Shown here: in pieces, positions 63,986 to 64,000 of the stretch
Layout: every line of letters begins with the position of its first letter
Numbering within the stretch: position 1 is the first letter of the stretch
Assembly: GCA_002839095.1 (NCBI GenBank)
Contig: PGXL01000001.1
Location: 357,359-421,358, forward strand
DNA from: Tenericutes bacterium HGW-Tenericutes-2
GTDB taxonomy: Bacteria; Bacillota_I; Bacilli_A; Acholeplasmatales; Acholeplasmataceae
Direction of reading: 5' to 3'
Length of the DNA stretch: 64,000 nt
Position numbers and translations under genes: made by a program
Notes under the pieces: model-generated
Told to the model about the DNA's origin: nothing
Database searches by the model: none
What the model saw: the letters and a program-made list of their open reading frames with translations, nothing else

Positions 63986-64000
63986 CATTATACGAAAAGA

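Overview
The window is a low-GC chromosome segment that most resembles a free-living mollicute of the Acholeplasmatales/Izemoplasmatales kind or a close low-GC relative. The basis is the strong A+T bias, near-universal Gram-positive ribosome binding sites, the many lipobox surface proteins with InlB-type (Listeria-Bacteroides) repeats, and no sign of wall synthesis genes. TGA is used as a stop (for example in the mrpE-like, GNAT and malic enzyme genes) and Trp is TGG, so the code is 11 and not the mycoplasma code. The taxonomic placement is inference. Nearly every gene is on the minus strand, so the natural reading direction is from high to low coordinates.

Positions 1-17.6 kb are a defence-rich accessory region. 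In transcription order it holds an Abi/DRT-like reverse transcriptase, a HEPN-like protein, an HExxH protein and a Pycsar-like cyclase/membrane effector pair whose cyclase is frameshifted (17.1-13.2 kb); an AbaSI/PvuRts1I-like modification-dependent endonuclease and a GNAT-like protein (12.5-10.3 kb); and a type I restriction-modification operon with an additional one-TRD specificity gene and a YgjP-type metallopeptidase (9.8-2.6 kb). Each of these three blocks is preceded by a copy of the same 290-360 bp repeat. Every copy holds a tRNA 3'-end-like sequence (T-loop to CCA), a minus-strand terminator and a pair of inverted CATAAG/CTTATG arms at an invariant spacing. This repeat-delimited, cassette-like arrangement of defence genes is the most unusual thing in the window. 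A further HExxH protein, a small membrane protein and an InlB-repeat protein occupy the far left.

Positions 17.6-27 kb hold a Cof-type HAD phosphatase, several small unknown proteins, and two large divergent lipoproteins, one an oligopeptide-type binding protein carrying two InlB repeats. Positions 27-44.5 kb form one carbohydrate locus: a beta-helix glycosidase-like lipoprotein, a large InlB-repeat/carbohydrate-binding-like lipoprotein, a sugar ABC transporter (binding protein, fused double permease, ATPase), two GH65 phosphorylases, beta-phosphoglucomutase and a LacI regulator. A good promoter with a cre-like site and a LacI-type palindrome lies upstream of the first gene, so import, phosphorolysis and glucose-1-phosphate conversion look jointly regulated.

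Positions 44.8-64 kb carry an Abi/HEPN protein, a nine-gene Mrp-type cation/proton antiporter operon with a split MrpA, an LRR_5 surface protein, malic enzyme, a serine beta-lactamase-like hydrolase, an APH(3')-like kinase, an AI-2E family permease, a calcium-type P-ATPase and, at the right edge, an IS110-family element with structured non-coding DNA upstream of its transposase.
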